A stretch of DNA of 64,000 nucleotides from Brevundimonas subvibrioides (GCF_002280785.1 NZ_NCEQ01000008.1:41732-105731), one strand, 5' to 3'. Counted from the first letter of the stretch, positions 45,315 to 54,128 are shown. Notes: generated by a model not told the origin, from the sequence alone. Made by a program: numbers and translations.

Positions 45315-46519
45315 GCGAGCAGCGGTCCTTCCTCTATCGCGGCATGACCCGCGCCGGGGCCGCCAGCCGCGGCACGGTGAGCGCGGCCGACGAACGGGCG
45401 GCGATGCGGCGGCTGGCCGGCGAGGGCCTGATCATCACCGATATCCGCGCGGCGCCGGCGGCCAAGCCGCCCGGCAAGGACCGCGGCCTGAAACAGACCG
45501 AGCGCGTCCTGGTCCTGCGCCAGCTGGCCCTGATGCTGGAAGCCGGCGTCTCCCTGCTGGAAGCGCTCGACACGGTCGCCCAGGGGATGACCGCCCGGAA
45601 GGGACAGGCCCAGTTCCAGGCCATGATCGCCGCGCTTCGCCGGGGTGAGAACCTGGGCCAGGCCTTCGAAGAGCACGTTCCGGGCTTCCCCTTCTACGTC
45701 TACGCCATGGCGCGGGTCGGCGAGGCCTCGGGCCGGATCGCCGCCGTTCTGAAGGACGCCGCCGAGCAGATGGCCTACGAGGACCGGCTGCGGAAGGATT
45801 TCCAGAACGCCCTGACCTATCCCGCCTTCCTCCTGAGCGCGGGCGTGCTGGCGGTCGGCTTCATCTTCACCCAGGTCGTGCCGCGCTTCGGCGCCATGAT
45901 CGGCGACGACCGGACCAATGTGCCGGCCCTGTCGCGCTGGGTGCTGGATGCGGGTGAGTTCGCCAGCGCCAACCTGCCCGTCGTCGGCATCGGCTTTGCC
46001 GCCCTGGGCGTCCTGATCTTCATTATCGTCACCAATCCGGCGGTGCGGGCCCAGGCCTATGCGATCGCCCATGGCGCACCGGTCATCGGGCCGGTGCTCC
46101 AGTCGCGGGAGATCGCCTCCTGGGCCCGGCTGACGGCCTTCGCCCTGAACAACAATGTGCCCATCCTGTCGGCCACCGCCCTGTCGCGCGCGGCCGTGCC
46201 GACGGGTCCGTTCCGGGTCGGTCTGGACCGGCTGGAGGGCGACCTGCGGGCCGGCATCACCCTGGAAAGCTCCCTGGCGTCGCACACCCGGCTGGAGGCG
46301 ATGGACCTGAGCCTGATCCGCGCGGGCCAGAAGTCCGGCGCCGTCGGGCCGATGTTCGGCTTCATGGCCGACAACTACGAGGCGCGCCTGCGCGACCGCA
46401 TGAAGCAGATGACGGCGTTGCTCGAGCCCCTGGCCATCGCCCTGATCTCCATCATCGTGGGCGTGGTGGCCCTGTCGCTCGTCCTGGCCCTGTCCAGCGT
46501 CTACGAAGGCGTGGTGTGA
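45311..46519 (+). CDS. gspF: Type II secretion inner-membrane protein GspF
   Basis: Polytopic platform protein of the T2SS. The 402-residue product has two homologous halves with three membrane helices in total. LFYRGMTRAGAASRGTVSA and the GLKQTERVLVLRQLALMLEAGVSLLEAL block start the first T2SSF domain; LTYPAFLLSAGVLAVGFIF is helix 1; REIASWARLTAFALNNNVPIL begins the second; the C-terminal helix is MTALLEPLAIALISIIVGVVALSLVLAL. ATG at 45311 overlaps the methyltransferase stop. Its TGA overlaps the GTG of the pseudopilin gene. Confidence 0.93.
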   Translation: MSEQRSFLYRGMTRAGAASRGTVSAADERAAMRRLAGEGLIITDIRAAPAAKPPGKDRGLKQTERVLVLRQLALMLEAGVSLLEALDTVAQGMTARKGQAQFQAMIAALRRGENLGQAFEEHVPGFPFYVYAMARVGEASGRIAAVLKDAAEQMAYEDRLRKDFQNALTYPAFLLSAGVLAVGFIFTQVVPRFGAMIGDDRTNVPALSRWVLDAGEFASANLPVVGIGFAALGVLIFIIVTNPAVRAQAYAIAHGAPVIGPVLQSREIASWARLTAFALNNNVPILSATALSRAAVPTGPFRVGLDRLEGDLRAGITLESSLASHTRLEAMDLSLIRAGQKSGAVGPMFGFMADNYEARLRDRMKQMTALLEPLAIALISIIVGVVALSLVLALSSVYEGVV

Positions 46520-46947
46520 GGCGAAGGCACACCAGGCCGGGGTTCACCCTCATCGAGGCCCTCGTGGCCCTGGCGATCGCGGCCATGACGATGACCGCCA
46601 TCTTTCAGCTTCAGATCCAGATGGCGCAGGGTCAGCGCCGGGCCCAGGCCGTGCTGCAGCAGGTCACGATGCAGGAGAACGCCCTGGCGCTGATCCGCGA
46701 CGTCAACTTCATGGACCGTCCGAGCGGCGAGTTCGCCGTGCCGGGCGCCGAGGTGATCCGCTGGAGCGCCACGCCCAGGGGAGCGGCCAGGCGGAACATC
46801 GGGGCAGGATCGAGCGGACGCTACGAGGTCCAGCTGTACGAGGTCACGGTGACGATCGAGCGGCCAGGCGGCCGCAATCCGTCCTACATGACGGTCGAAC
46901 GGGTCGGCTGGCGGCGGATGGATTCCACCGGAACCGTCCCGTTCTAG
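46516..46947 (+). CDS. gspI: Type II secretion minor pseudopilin GspI-like
   Basis: A 143-residue pseudopilin with a prepilin leader ending G before FTLIEALVALAIAA; the +5 Glu is present, as needed for assembly. The membrane helix is followed by a small beta domain (NRQ-like RNIGAGSSGRYEVQLYEVTVTIERPGG). Size and the RDVNFMDRPSG region resemble GspI rather than GspH. GTG start at 46516 overlaps the gspF stop. The leader peptidase GspO is not encoded in the window. Confidence 0.75.
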   Translation: MRRRHTRPGFTLIEALVALAIAAMTMTAIFQLQIQMAQGQRRAQAVLQQVTMQENALALIRDVNFMDRPSGEFAVPGAEVIRWSATPRGAARRNIGAGSSGRYEVQLYEVTVTIERPGGRNPSYMTVERVGWRRMDSTGTVPF

Positions 46948-46954
46948 AGCAGGA

Positions 46955-49222
46955 TCAGGGCTGCGGCGACGGCAGAGGCTCCGCGACGGCCGGCGCGTCG
47001 CCCGGGGGCGGGGGGGGCGCCAGACGATCGGATTGCGCGCCCGGGCGCGGCAGGTCCAGACCTACGCCCGGCGAGCCGCGGAAGCTGAACGGCGTCAGGG
47101 TGTAGGAATAGCCGCGGCCGGTCCGGTAGGCGGCGTTCATGTCCGCAGCATAGCGATCGACCAGGTCGCCCATCTCGTCGTTCGTGCGGACGATGGTGGG
47201 CGTCAGCAGGATCAGCAGCTCGGTGCGGGCGCCGGAGACGGTGTTGGTCTGGAACAGGGACCCGACGACCGGGACATCCTTCAGGAAGGGAATGCCGGTG
47301 TTGGCCTTCGAGTAGGTGTTGGAGATCAGGCCGCCGAGCACGCCGGTCCAGCCGTCGCCCAGGGCGATCTGGGTCGTGAGGCTGCGGTTCAGAATGGTCG
47401 GACTGGCGATAGCGCTGTTGGGCGGATCGCCGACCTCGGAAATCTCCTGGCTGATGGAGATGTCGACCCGGTCGCCATAGACGATGGGTTCGATCTCCAG
47501 GATGACGCCCGTCTGGCGATATTGAACGCTTTGCAGGATGTCGGTCGAACCCGGCGAGGTCACGGTATCGGTCGCGCGCTGTGACGTGATGATCGGCACG
47601 TCGGTGCCGACCTGGAAGCGCGCCTGGCCGCCGCTGCGCGTCACCAGCCGCGGGCGCGACAGGATGTTGACCTTGTTGTTGGAGGCCAGGGCGTTGATCT
47701 CGGCCCGCAGGTTGGGGCCGACGAAGGTGAATGAGGCTCCGTCCGCCCCGATCCCAAGCCCGCCCTCGGTGCCCCCGTTCCAGACGCCGTCGCCGCGCGT
47801 CGCGCTGCCGAACAGTTCGACGCCCAGCCGGGTGCTGTCATCCAGGGTCACCTCGGCGATGATCACCTCGATCACGACCTGGGGCGCAGGGGTGTCTAGC
47901 GCCTGCAACAGCGAGTGGAGCTGGGCGTAGTCGGTGGCGGTGCCGGTGAACAGGATCCGGTTTCCGGTCGGATCGACGATCAGACGGCCCGCGCCGAATT
48001 GGCCGGCCGCGCCGGGCGCGGCGACCGTGGCCTGGCCCCCGCCCTGCATCGCCGGCGCCTCGCCGGGGACGCCCACAGGGGGCTGGGCGGTGGCCATGGT
48101 CGGCGACTGGCCCGCCGCCAGCTGGCCCAGCGACTGGGCGTCGGTATTGCGGACATTGTAGACGAAGGTCGTCAGGCGATCGCCCATGGCGGCCGGCCGG
48201 TCCAGCTCCTGGACCCAGTAGCGGACGCGGGCCAGGACCTCGGAATCATCCGTGAAAATCAGGACCTGGTTGGCGCTCTGGAACGACAGGATGACGATCG
48301 AGCGGCGGGCGGCGGACTGGCGCGAGACCACGAAACCCTCGGTCACCAGGACCTGCTCCAGAGAGGTCGCCAGGGCGTCGGCGGCCCAGTAGATCGGCTC
48401 GACCCGCAGGACTTCGGACCCGGCGAAGCGGGGCTGGTCCAGATCCCGCAGGGCCTGGGTGACGGCGGCGACGTCGCGGCTCTGGCCCGAGATGATCAGG
48501 GTGTTGGAGAGCTGGTCGATCGTGATCCGGGCGCCCGACAGTTCGGGATAGAGGTCGGTCAGCAGGCTCTGGAGGGCGTTGACCTCGATCGTGCGGACCG
48601 GGAACAATTGCACGATCCGACCGCCTGGACCGGTGATGCGCCCGCGCGAGATGTCGGCGGTCGCGGTTGACGAAGAGCTGGAGCCGATAGTGACCGAGCC
48701 GCCCTCGATATAGACCTCGATGCCATACTGGCGGAGCGCGATCTGGGTCAGGCGGAACATGTCGCGACGGCTGATCGTGCCGCCGGTGCCGCCGGAGATG
48801 AGGTCGGTTCTTCCGGCCACGTCGGGGCCGACCGAATAGGGCAGGTTCAGGAGGTTGCCGAAGACCGTGGCCACGAACTGAGGGATCGGCTGGGGCGTCA
48901 GGGCGGCGTCGACAGTCCCCTCGGGGATCAGGGCGGCGATCTGGGCGTCTGTGGCGGGCTGGCGGGCCTGCACGGCCATGGCCGGGCGGGGGATCAGCAG
49001 GGTTTCGGGATCGTTCCGGCGCCGCTCGGCGGCGGCGTCGCCGGGCAGGGGCTGGCCGGTTTCCAGATCGACGCCGTTCCGGGCGATCGGAGCCTCGAGC
49101 GTCGGGAAGGCGGCGCAGCCGGCGGTCAGCAACAGCGGCGCGATGCAGACAGTCAGCAGGACACGCGAGCGCCAGCTCCTGCCGGTTTCGTGCGCCGCTG
49201 TGGAAGCGTCCAGCATGCTCAT
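46955..49222 (-). CDS. gspD: Type II secretion outer-membrane secretin GspD
   Basis: Forms the outer-membrane pore. The 755-residue product has a lipoprotein-type signal (LLLTAGC, lipobox Cys near residue 36), so it may be self-piloting, consistent with the absence of a pilotin here. N0-N3 domains (LPYSVGPDVAGRTDL; VRTIEVNALQSLLTDLYPEL; VEPIYWAADALATSLEQVL; TFVYNVRNTDAQSL) precede the secretin core with VEVIIAEVTLDDSTRLGVE, RFQVGTDVPIITSQ and the closing ELLILLTPTIVR. A Pro/Ala-rich tail follows. ATG at 49222 chosen over TTG at 49225. Last gene of the gspM-C-D group on the minus strand. Confidence 0.93.
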   Translation of the reverse strand: MSMLDASTAAHETGRSWRSRVLLTVCIAPLLLTAGCAAFPTLEAPIARNGVDLETGQPLPGDAAAERRRNDPETLLIPRPAMAVQARQPATDAQIAALIPEGTVDAALTPQPIPQFVATVFGNLLNLPYSVGPDVAGRTDLISGGTGGTISRRDMFRLTQIALRQYGIEVYIEGGSVTIGSSSSSTATADISRGRITGPGGRIVQLFPVRTIEVNALQSLLTDLYPELSGARITIDQLSNTLIISGQSRDVAAVTQALRDLDQPRFAGSEVLRVEPIYWAADALATSLEQVLVTEGFVVSRQSAARRSIVILSFQSANQVLIFTDDSEVLARVRYWVQELDRPAAMGDRLTTFVYNVRNTDAQSLGQLAAGQSPTMATAQPPVGVPGEAPAMQGGGQATVAAPGAAGQFGAGRLIVDPTGNRILFTGTATDYAQLHSLLQALDTPAPQVVIEVIIAEVTLDDSTRLGVELFGSATRGDGVWNGGTEGGLGIGADGASFTFVGPNLRAEINALASNNKVNILSRPRLVTRSGGQARFQVGTDVPIITSQRATDTVTSPGSTDILQSVQYRQTGVILEIEPIVYGDRVDISISQEISEVGDPPNSAIASPTILNRSLTTQIALGDGWTGVLGGLISNTYSKANTGIPFLKDVPVVGSLFQTNTVSGARTELLILLTPTIVRTNDEMGDLVDRYAADMNAAYRTGRGYSYTLTPFSFRGSPGVGLDLPRPGAQSDRLAPPPPPGDAPAVAEPLPSPQP

Positions 49223-49225
49223 CAA

Positions 49226-49684
49226 TCAAGTCCTGCCGTAAAGTCGAACGACGCGAGTTTCGCGTCCTTTTGCCAGCGTGACGCTGGTCCCTGAAATTTC
49301 CTTTACCCTCCATCCGTCTGCGAAGACGCCGCCGACCCCGAGCCGACGTGCGCCGTCGAGCAGCACCGTGATTTCCCCCGACTGCGGATCGCGCGACACG
49401 CCACGGACGGCCTGGCCGAAGATCACCGCCACGTCGGGGGGCGGTGGCGGCGGCGGCGGTGGCGGGGGCGGCGGTGGCGGCGGAGGGGGCGGGGGATCGG
49501 ACTGGAAGGCCTTCAACAGGCGGACCGCCTCGGTCGTGCCCTCGCCCGGACGGAGCGTCAGGCCGTCTGGCGCGCCGGGCCGCCGCCCGACCGTCAAGCC
49601 CTGGGGCTCGATCACTGGCGCCCACAGCCCGGCCAGAAGCGCCGCGATCAGGACGGCGGGGATGAGGAAGGCCAGGATCCTCAT
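49226..49684 (-). CDS. gspC: Type II secretion GspC-like protein with polyproline linker
   Basis: A 152-residue protein: one N-terminal membrane helix (ILAFLIPAVLIAALLAGLW), a periplasmic linker with 20 consecutive Pro (residues about 64-83) and a homology-region domain (VAVIFGQAVRGVSRDPQSGE ... VFADGWRVKEISGTSVTL) like that of GspC, which contacts the secretin N-domains. There is no PDZ domain, so this is a short form. ATG overlaps the gspM stop (ATGA) and its end abuts gspD, consistent with one transcript. The call rests on the HR-like domain and operon position. Confidence 0.8.
   Translation of the reverse strand: MRILAFLIPAVLIAALLAGLWAPVIEPQGLTVGRRPGAPDGLTLRPGEGTTEAVRLLKAFQSDPPPPPPPPPPPPPPPPPPPPDVAVIFGQAVRGVSRDPQSGEITVLLDGARRLGVGGVFADGWRVKEISGTSVTLAKGRETRVVRLYGRT
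49436..49495 (-). repeat. Polyproline-encoding tract in gspC-like gene
   Basis: Twenty consecutive Pro codons using all four CCN forms in irregular order (CCC, CCG, CCT, CCA). Because codons are mixed, it is not a pure nucleotide repeat prone to slippage. It most likely forms a rigid polyproline-II spacer between the membrane helix and the periplasmic domain. Confidence 0.9.
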
Positions 49685-50331
49685 GCCGCGGGTCCGTCAG
49701 CGGTCGCTGTGCGGGTCGGGAAGTCCAGACCGATGGTGACGCGGCCCGGGGTGAGGGGCGGCGGCGCGCCCTCGAAGGCGGGCGGGGGCGACTTCTCGAA
49801 AGCGAAACGGGTGACCCGGAAGCCTTCCGGCCAGCCCGAGATCTCGTCCAGCAGACGGAAGGTGGGGCTCCACAGAAGGTCGCCCTGAATCTGGGCGGAG
49901 ACCCAGGTCACCGGGCCGGTGGCCGCCGCTGCTTCGCTCGTCTCGATCGCCACGCCCGTCATCGCAGCATCCGTCGCGGCGGCGGACAGCGACTGCTCGA
50001 TCCGTACCCGGACGATGTCGAGGTTGCCGCCGTCGAAGCCCCAGTCGCTCATGTCACGCAGGGCCAGTTGGTGCGCGGCCTGGTTGCTCGCGTTGACCGC
50101 CTGGACCCGCGCCCGCCGGGCGGTGTCGCGGGCGGAGAGGGCATCGGCGTACGCACTCTCGGCGTTGTCGCGCGCTTCCAGAGCGGCGACAGGCGCATAC
50201 AGAACAGCGCCGGCGACCAGGGCGCCGAGCAGCAGCCGCTCGCGCGGCGTCGTGCGGGCGAACCGCGCGCCGAGCGTAGCGACATAGGTCCGCGTCCGGA
50301 CAGTGACCGTCTCGACTATCGTCAATGGCAA
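49681..50331 (-). CDS. gspM: Type II secretion GspM-like protein
   Basis: A bitopic inner-membrane protein of about 216 residues. A basic cytoplasmic N-terminus (FARTTPRERLLLGALVAG) leads into one membrane helix, then a coiled-coil-prone segment (EARDNAESAYADALSARDTARRARVQAV) and a periplasmic ferredoxin-like domain (VRIEQSLSAAATDAAMTG ... GWPEGFRVTRFAFE), the layout of GspM, which stabilises GspL. No ATG is found near the helix; TTG codons at 50331 and 50325 are candidate starts, and I chose the first. Downstream gspC overlaps by 4 bases. Confidence 0.7.
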   Translation of the reverse strand: MPLTIVETVTVRTRTYVATLGARFARTTPRERLLLGALVAGAVLYAPVAALEARDNAESAYADALSARDTARRARVQAVNASNQAAHQLALRDMSDWGFDGGNLDIVRVRIEQSLSAAATDAAMTGVAIETSEAAAATGPVTWVSAQIQGDLLWSPTFRLLDEISGWPEGFRVTRFAFEKSPPPAFEGAPPPLTPGRVTIGLDFPTRTATADGPAA

Positions 50332-50500
50332 GGTTCTACCGTGAATGCCGCTCGCGGATCGCCCAGCGCCCCTAAAACGGCATCTTTCGGATCGACCATG
50401 TTTTCGCGCCCCGCTATACCAGCGATGGAAAACGGGGAATAGCTTAGAGTTTCGAGCGTCATGGCTCCGAACCCCCTGGTTAATGAGTTCGAATATCCTG

Positions 50501-51025
50501 ATGACCACGCACAATGTCCATTTGAGGTCACGCTCCGGTCTGCGCGCCCGGCGCAGCGAACGCGCGGGCTACAGCCTGCTGGAAATCCTCGTCGTCCTGG
50601 CGATCATCGCCCTGATCGTGGCGGTCGTCGGGCCGCGCCTGTTCACCCAGCTTGACCGATCCAAGACGACCACGGCCCGCCTGCAGATCCGGTCGCTGGA
50701 GGCGGCCCTGGAGACCATGCGTCTGGACATCGGACGCCTGCCGACCACCGCGGAAGGCCTGACCCTGCTGGTGGCTGCCGATCCGGCCACGGTCAACGGC
50801 TGGTACGGCCCCTATCTGAGCGAGAAGCTGCCCGCCGACCCCTGGGGCAGGCCCTATATCTACGAGGCCCCGACGGCCTCGACGGGCGCCTCGACCACGC
50901 CGGGCGCAGACGGCGCCCTGCAGGGACCGGCCGGCGAGACCCGGCCGAAGGTCATGAGCTATGGCGCGGACGGGACCGTCGGCGGCGACGGGGTGAACGC
51001 CGATGTCACCAGCGCCACGTCCTAG
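50501..51025 (+). CDS. gspG: Type II secretion major pseudopilin GspG
   Basis: The main pseudopilus subunit. The 174-residue product has a prepilin leader with basic residues and cleavage before YSLLEILVVLAIIALIVAVV (Glu at +5), then the GspG-type domain with TTAEGLTLLV, WYGPYLSEKLPADPWGRPYIY and a C-terminal calcium-loop-like segment (MSYGADGTVGGDGVNADV). The DPWGRPY motif is diagnostic. I chose the ATG at 50501; upstream in-frame ATGs at 50483 and earlier would lengthen the leader. It overlaps gspH by 23 bases and is divergent from gspM. Confidence 0.93.
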   Translation: MTTHNVHLRSRSGLRARRSERAGYSLLEILVVLAIIALIVAVVGPRLFTQLDRSKTTTARLQIRSLEAALETMRLDIGRLPTTAEGLTLLVAADPATVNGWYGPYLSEKLPADPWGRPYIYEAPTASTGASTTPGADGALQGPAGETRPKVMSYGADGTVGGDGVNADVTSATS

Positions 51026-51443
51026 GGTCGCCCGGGATGGTTTCAGCCTGATCGAGATTCTCGTGGTCCTGGCCATCATGGCCCTGGCCACTGCGATCAT
51101 CCTGCCGAACGGCGCGCGGCTGCTGGACCAGACGGTCGCCCAGGCGGTCTTCTTCGAGTTTCAGCGCGATGTGCTGCAGTTGCGGCGCGAGGCCAACCGC
51201 TCCGGTGCGGCGATCACCGTCCTGTCGGCCGGGGCCGAGCCAGAGAACCCGACGGAGCGAACCCTGGCGCTGCGGGAGGGGTGGAGCTACGCCCTGACGC
51301 CCGCCCTGGCCATCGACGAGGCCGGAGCCTGTGCGCCCGGCGAGGCGATCCTGATGCGCAACGCCGCGCCGATCATGCGTCTCAGGGTCGAGGGCGCGGA
51401 CTGCCGCTTTATTCGCTACCTGCCGGCGCCTGGTCGCCGATGA
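51003..51443 (+). CDS. gspH: Type II secretion pseudopilin GspH-like
   Basis: A 146-residue minor pseudopilin: basic leader (SPAPRPRVARDG), cleavage before FSLIEILVVLAIMALATAII with Glu at +5, then a beta-rich domain (RDVLQLRREANRSGAAITVLSAG ... MRLRVEGADCRFIRYLPAP) with two Cys (GACAPG and ADCRF) that may pair. This size and fold match GspH. Its 3' end overlaps the convergent gspL-like gene by 35 bases, so the two messages share complementary ends. Confidence 0.8.
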   Translation: MSPAPRPRVARDGFSLIEILVVLAIMALATAIILPNGARLLDQTVAQAVFFEFQRDVLQLRREANRSGAAITVLSAGAEPENPTERTLALREGWSYALTPALAIDEAGACAPGEAILMRNAAPIMRLRVEGADCRFIRYLPAPGRR

Positions 51444-52479
51444 CTGTCATCTCGATGATCAGGTTGCGGGTTGTCGGTTCGAGCCGGGGCCGGATGTCGG
51501 CGAAATAGCCCGACCCTTCCAGCTCGGCCACCAGTTCGTCGAGCTGTTCGCCCGCTGCCGGCGGCAGGGTCATGGACAGAGTCCCGCTCTCGGCGTCGAG
51601 CGCGGTTGGCGACAGGTCGTAGAGGGCCGCCGCGCTGATCGCGGCGCCGGCGGCGGTCAGGGGGTTGGTCTCGCGCGCCACCGCCTGGAAAGCGGCCAGA
51701 CGCGCATCCTCCGCCCGGCCGGAGCCGACGGCGACGTTCGGGGTCGCGGCGACGATCTCCAGCGTCTGACGCGATAGGGTGCGCGTCTCGGCGTTGAGGC
51801 TGAACACGGTCCCCAGCAGATACAGGGCGGTTGCCAGGGCCGCCGTGGCGAGCACGCCCGCACCGAGCACCAGGGCCTGGTCGCGCGAGATCTCGACGCT
51901 GGACAGGCCGAACGCCTGGCCGTCGATATTCACCGGCAGGACCTGGGGCGGAGGCGGGGTCCCGGGTGTCTCCTCACCCGCCGAATGCAGTCGGGTGATG
52001 TCGGACCAGGCGCGGTCGTCGAACCGCCCCTTGCGCCAGGACGAGACCTTCAACGTCTCGCCGTCCCATAACTGGGCCTCATAACCTCTGGCGATACTGA
52101 GGATTCGCCAGCCGATCCCGCGATGCACGGCCAGCGATTCCGGCCGGATGACGGGGCGGAGTCGTCCGTAGCGGGCGATCATCGCCTCCCGGACGCGTGC
52201 GAGATCCCACCACCAGACGCCAAGGCTCTTGCCGGTCGGCAGCACAAGGCTGCCGGTTTCAAGATACGGACCGTTGACCTGGGCGTAGATCAGGGCGGCG
52301 CGGCGCTGCTGGCTTCGCGGCAGGGCCCCGGGATCGAACAGGGCGTAGCTGCAAAGGTCTCGACCGAGCAGCAGGACGGGCGGGCGCAGCCGGCCAAGGG
52401 CGCCTGGCTGCATGACGACCTCCATGCGGCCGTCCGATCCCAGACGGTCAACGCGGGGCTGCAGGAAACTCAGGGACAT
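51409..52479 (-). CDS. gspL: Type II secretion GspL-like protein
   Basis: A 356-residue protein. The N-terminal 200 residues (RPPVLLLGRDLCSYALFDPGALP, LRPVIRPESLAVHRGIGWRILSIARGYEAQLW) are a divergent actin-like cytoplasmic domain; a membrane helix follows (ALVLGAGVLATAALATALYLLG, about 215-236) and a periplasmic ferredoxin-like domain ends the protein (LVAELEGSGYFADIRPRLEP). This is the GspL layout, which recruits GspE to GspM. Sequence similarity by eye is low, so the call leans on order gspJ-K-L and topology. It overlaps gspK by 32 bases. Confidence 0.7.
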   Translation of the reverse strand: MSLSFLQPRVDRLGSDGRMEVVMQPGALGRLRPPVLLLGRDLCSYALFDPGALPRSQQRRAALIYAQVNGPYLETGSLVLPTGKSLGVWWWDLARVREAMIARYGRLRPVIRPESLAVHRGIGWRILSIARGYEAQLWDGETLKVSSWRKGRFDDRAWSDITRLHSAGEETPGTPPPPQVLPVNIDGQAFGLSSVEISRDQALVLGAGVLATAALATALYLLGTVFSLNAETRTLSRQTLEIVAATPNVAVGSGRAEDARLAAFQAVARETNPLTAAGAAISAAALYDLSPTALDAESGTLSMTLPPAAGEQLDELVAELEGSGYFADIRPRLEPTTRNLIIEMTVIGDQAPAGSE

Positions 52480-53500
52480 TCACGGGTTCCGGATCGGAGC
52501 GGCGCGCCTCGTTGAATTCGGTGCGATCGATCCAAAAAGGGCGCTCCGAATTCGTCGGCGTCAGGGTGAGCCGTCCCGAATAGGTCCAGCGAGAGAGGCG
52601 ATCTTCCACCGTGTAGATGATCCGGCCCGAGGGGTAAACGGAACCCGCCTCAGGATCGGTGTCGAGCGCTGCTCCCGTATCAGCCACCACCTGCTCAAGC
52701 GAATAAAAGGGCTGAACCTCGCGCGCCCGGATGGCGGAGCGGGCCTGGGTCTCGGTCATGCCAAACAGAATCTGCAGGGCCTCCCTGCCGGCTGTATTGA
52801 CATTGAGCTGGAAGCTTGCGGGATCAGCGGCGAGGTATGGCTTCAGTTCGCGCCAGGCCGAAGGGTCAATCGCGTCACGGGCCCCCAGAACACTCATCAG
52901 TTCATCGACGGATCGCAGCGGGCGGTTCGCCGGACCCTCGCTGCCGGAAGGGTAGTCGGACCGCTCGGCGCCGTTGGCGGTCCGCAGATCATCCGCGTCG
53001 CTGTAGTCGGCCAGGGCGGCTTCGAGGGACCGCGCATCTGCTGCGGATACGTTCAATCGGGTCATCAGGCGGCTCATGGGCGGTCCAGCAAGACGCGACA
53101 GGTTCACCATTCCGGCCTGATCCTGAAGTCGGATGATCGCCGCCGCGCCATAGCGGTAGGGACGCCCGTCGAGGCGAAGATCGCCGGCGTTGGCCATCCC
53201 GGCCTGGAACGCCGCCTCTCTGGCTGGATCGGGAACCTCAAATTCACCCGGCGGCAGAGGGGCGTCGATCCACAGCCCGCCGGGGCTCATCCGTTCGGTC
53301 GCGCCGAGATAGGTCAGCCGGGCCTCGGCAGTCATGGCCTGCTGGGCGAAGGCCACGCGCGCCCGCGCCAGGCCCGCTTCGCGCGTCAGGCTGGCCAGGG
53401 CGGTGATGGCGACGAGGAAGATAAGGGTGACGACACTGGTCACCACCAGGACGGTGGGCAGGACGAAACCGGCGGATCGCCTGAGGACCGGAAGGACCAT
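52448..53500 (-). CDS. gspK: Type II secretion minor pseudopilin GspK
   Basis: Tip pseudopilin with a large domain. The 350-residue product begins MVLPVLRRSAG, then FVLPTVLVVTSVVTLIFLVAI. It lacks the +5 Glu, as is normal for GspK. The globular part has a helix-hairpin-helix-like insertion (VNLSRLAGPPMSRLMTRLNV, ALADYSDADDLRT) and QLNVNTAGREALQILFGMTE, a phrase typical of GspK. ATG at 53500 directly follows the gspJ stop; a GTG at 53515 overlapping gspJ is an alternative. Middle gene of gspJ-K-L. Confidence 0.9.
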   Translation of the reverse strand: MVLPVLRRSAGFVLPTVLVVTSVVTLIFLVAITALASLTREAGLARARVAFAQQAMTAEARLTYLGATERMSPGGLWIDAPLPPGEFEVPDPAREAAFQAGMANAGDLRLDGRPYRYGAAAIIRLQDQAGMVNLSRLAGPPMSRLMTRLNVSAADARSLEAALADYSDADDLRTANGAERSDYPSGSEGPANRPLRSVDELMSVLGARDAIDPSAWRELKPYLAADPASFQLNVNTAGREALQILFGMTETQARSAIRAREVQPFYSLEQVVADTGAALDTDPEAGSVYPSGRIIYTVEDRLSRWTYSGRLTLTPTNSERPFWIDRTEFNEARRSDPEPVNVPEFPAAPR

Positions 53501-53501
53501 C

Positions 53502-54128
53502 CTAGATCTGGTCACTGGGAATGAACCAGCTGGAGGGAAACCCGGTCGAGGCGGTTTCCATGATGTCCGGGCCGCCGGGGTTGGTCAGCCGCAGATAGAC
53601 GGTCGCTGATTCCAGGGGCGGCGCCGTGACGAGGCCGGTCGCCAGCGCAGGCGCGTTGGTCCAGCTGGAGACCCACAGGACGCCGTCCGTCGAATAGGAG
53701 AAGGCCGCGCCCGGACCAAGCAACATCAGGCGGACGGACCTGGGGCCGGCGTGACAGAAGAGAGCAGGTCGTCCGCCGACCGGCTCGATCGAGAGTCGCA
53801 GCCGTCCCTGCCAGCCGCGCGGCGCGCAGGCAGTGGCGCGGCGCATGACCGCCTCGCCTTCGATCGAGATCGCGGTGCCGGTTATCGCCTGACGTTCCGG
53901 ATCGTTGATTACGGCGACGGGGCGGATCAGCAGGCTGGCGATGGCTGTGCGGGCGTCGGAGACGGCGATCTCATTGTCGGCGGCTGTCAGGGCGTTGCGG
54001 CCCAGCCGGAAGCCGTTGTCGCTCGCGCTGCGGCCGATGGAGAAGATCAGGGCCAGCGCCATCGAGCCGATCGCCAGAACCACCAGGGCCTCGATCAGCG
54101 AAAAACCAGTTCTGGGCCAGCGCCGCAT
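53502..54128 (-). CDS. gspJ: Type II secretion minor pseudopilin GspJ-like
   Basis: A 208-residue pseudopilin: leader MRRWPRTG, then FSLIEALVVLAIGSMALALIF with Glu at +5, followed by a long beta domain (LLIRPVAVINDPERQAITGTAISIEG ... FSYSTDGVLWVSSWTN). Size fits GspJ, which forms the tip complex with GspI and GspK. The ATG at 54128 is preferred over an upstream in-frame start at 54206 because it gives a normal short leader. First gene of the minus-strand gspJ-K-L group, divergent from the SleB-like gene. Confidence 0.8.
   Translation of the reverse strand: MRRWPRTGFSLIEALVVLAIGSMALALIFSIGRSASDNGFRLGRNALTAADNEIAVSDARTAIASLLIRPVAVINDPERQAITGTAISIEGEAVMRRATACAPRGWQGRLRLSIEPVGGRPALFCHAGPRSVRLMLLGPGAAFSYSTDGVLWVSSWTNAPALATGLVTAPPLESATVYLRLTNPGGPDIMETASTGFPSSWFIPSDQI

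Noticed and set aside
49436..49495. Polyproline tract as a phase-variable simple repeat.
   Set aside because: The codons are mixed (CCC, CCG, CCT, CCA), so slippage at DNA level is not favoured.
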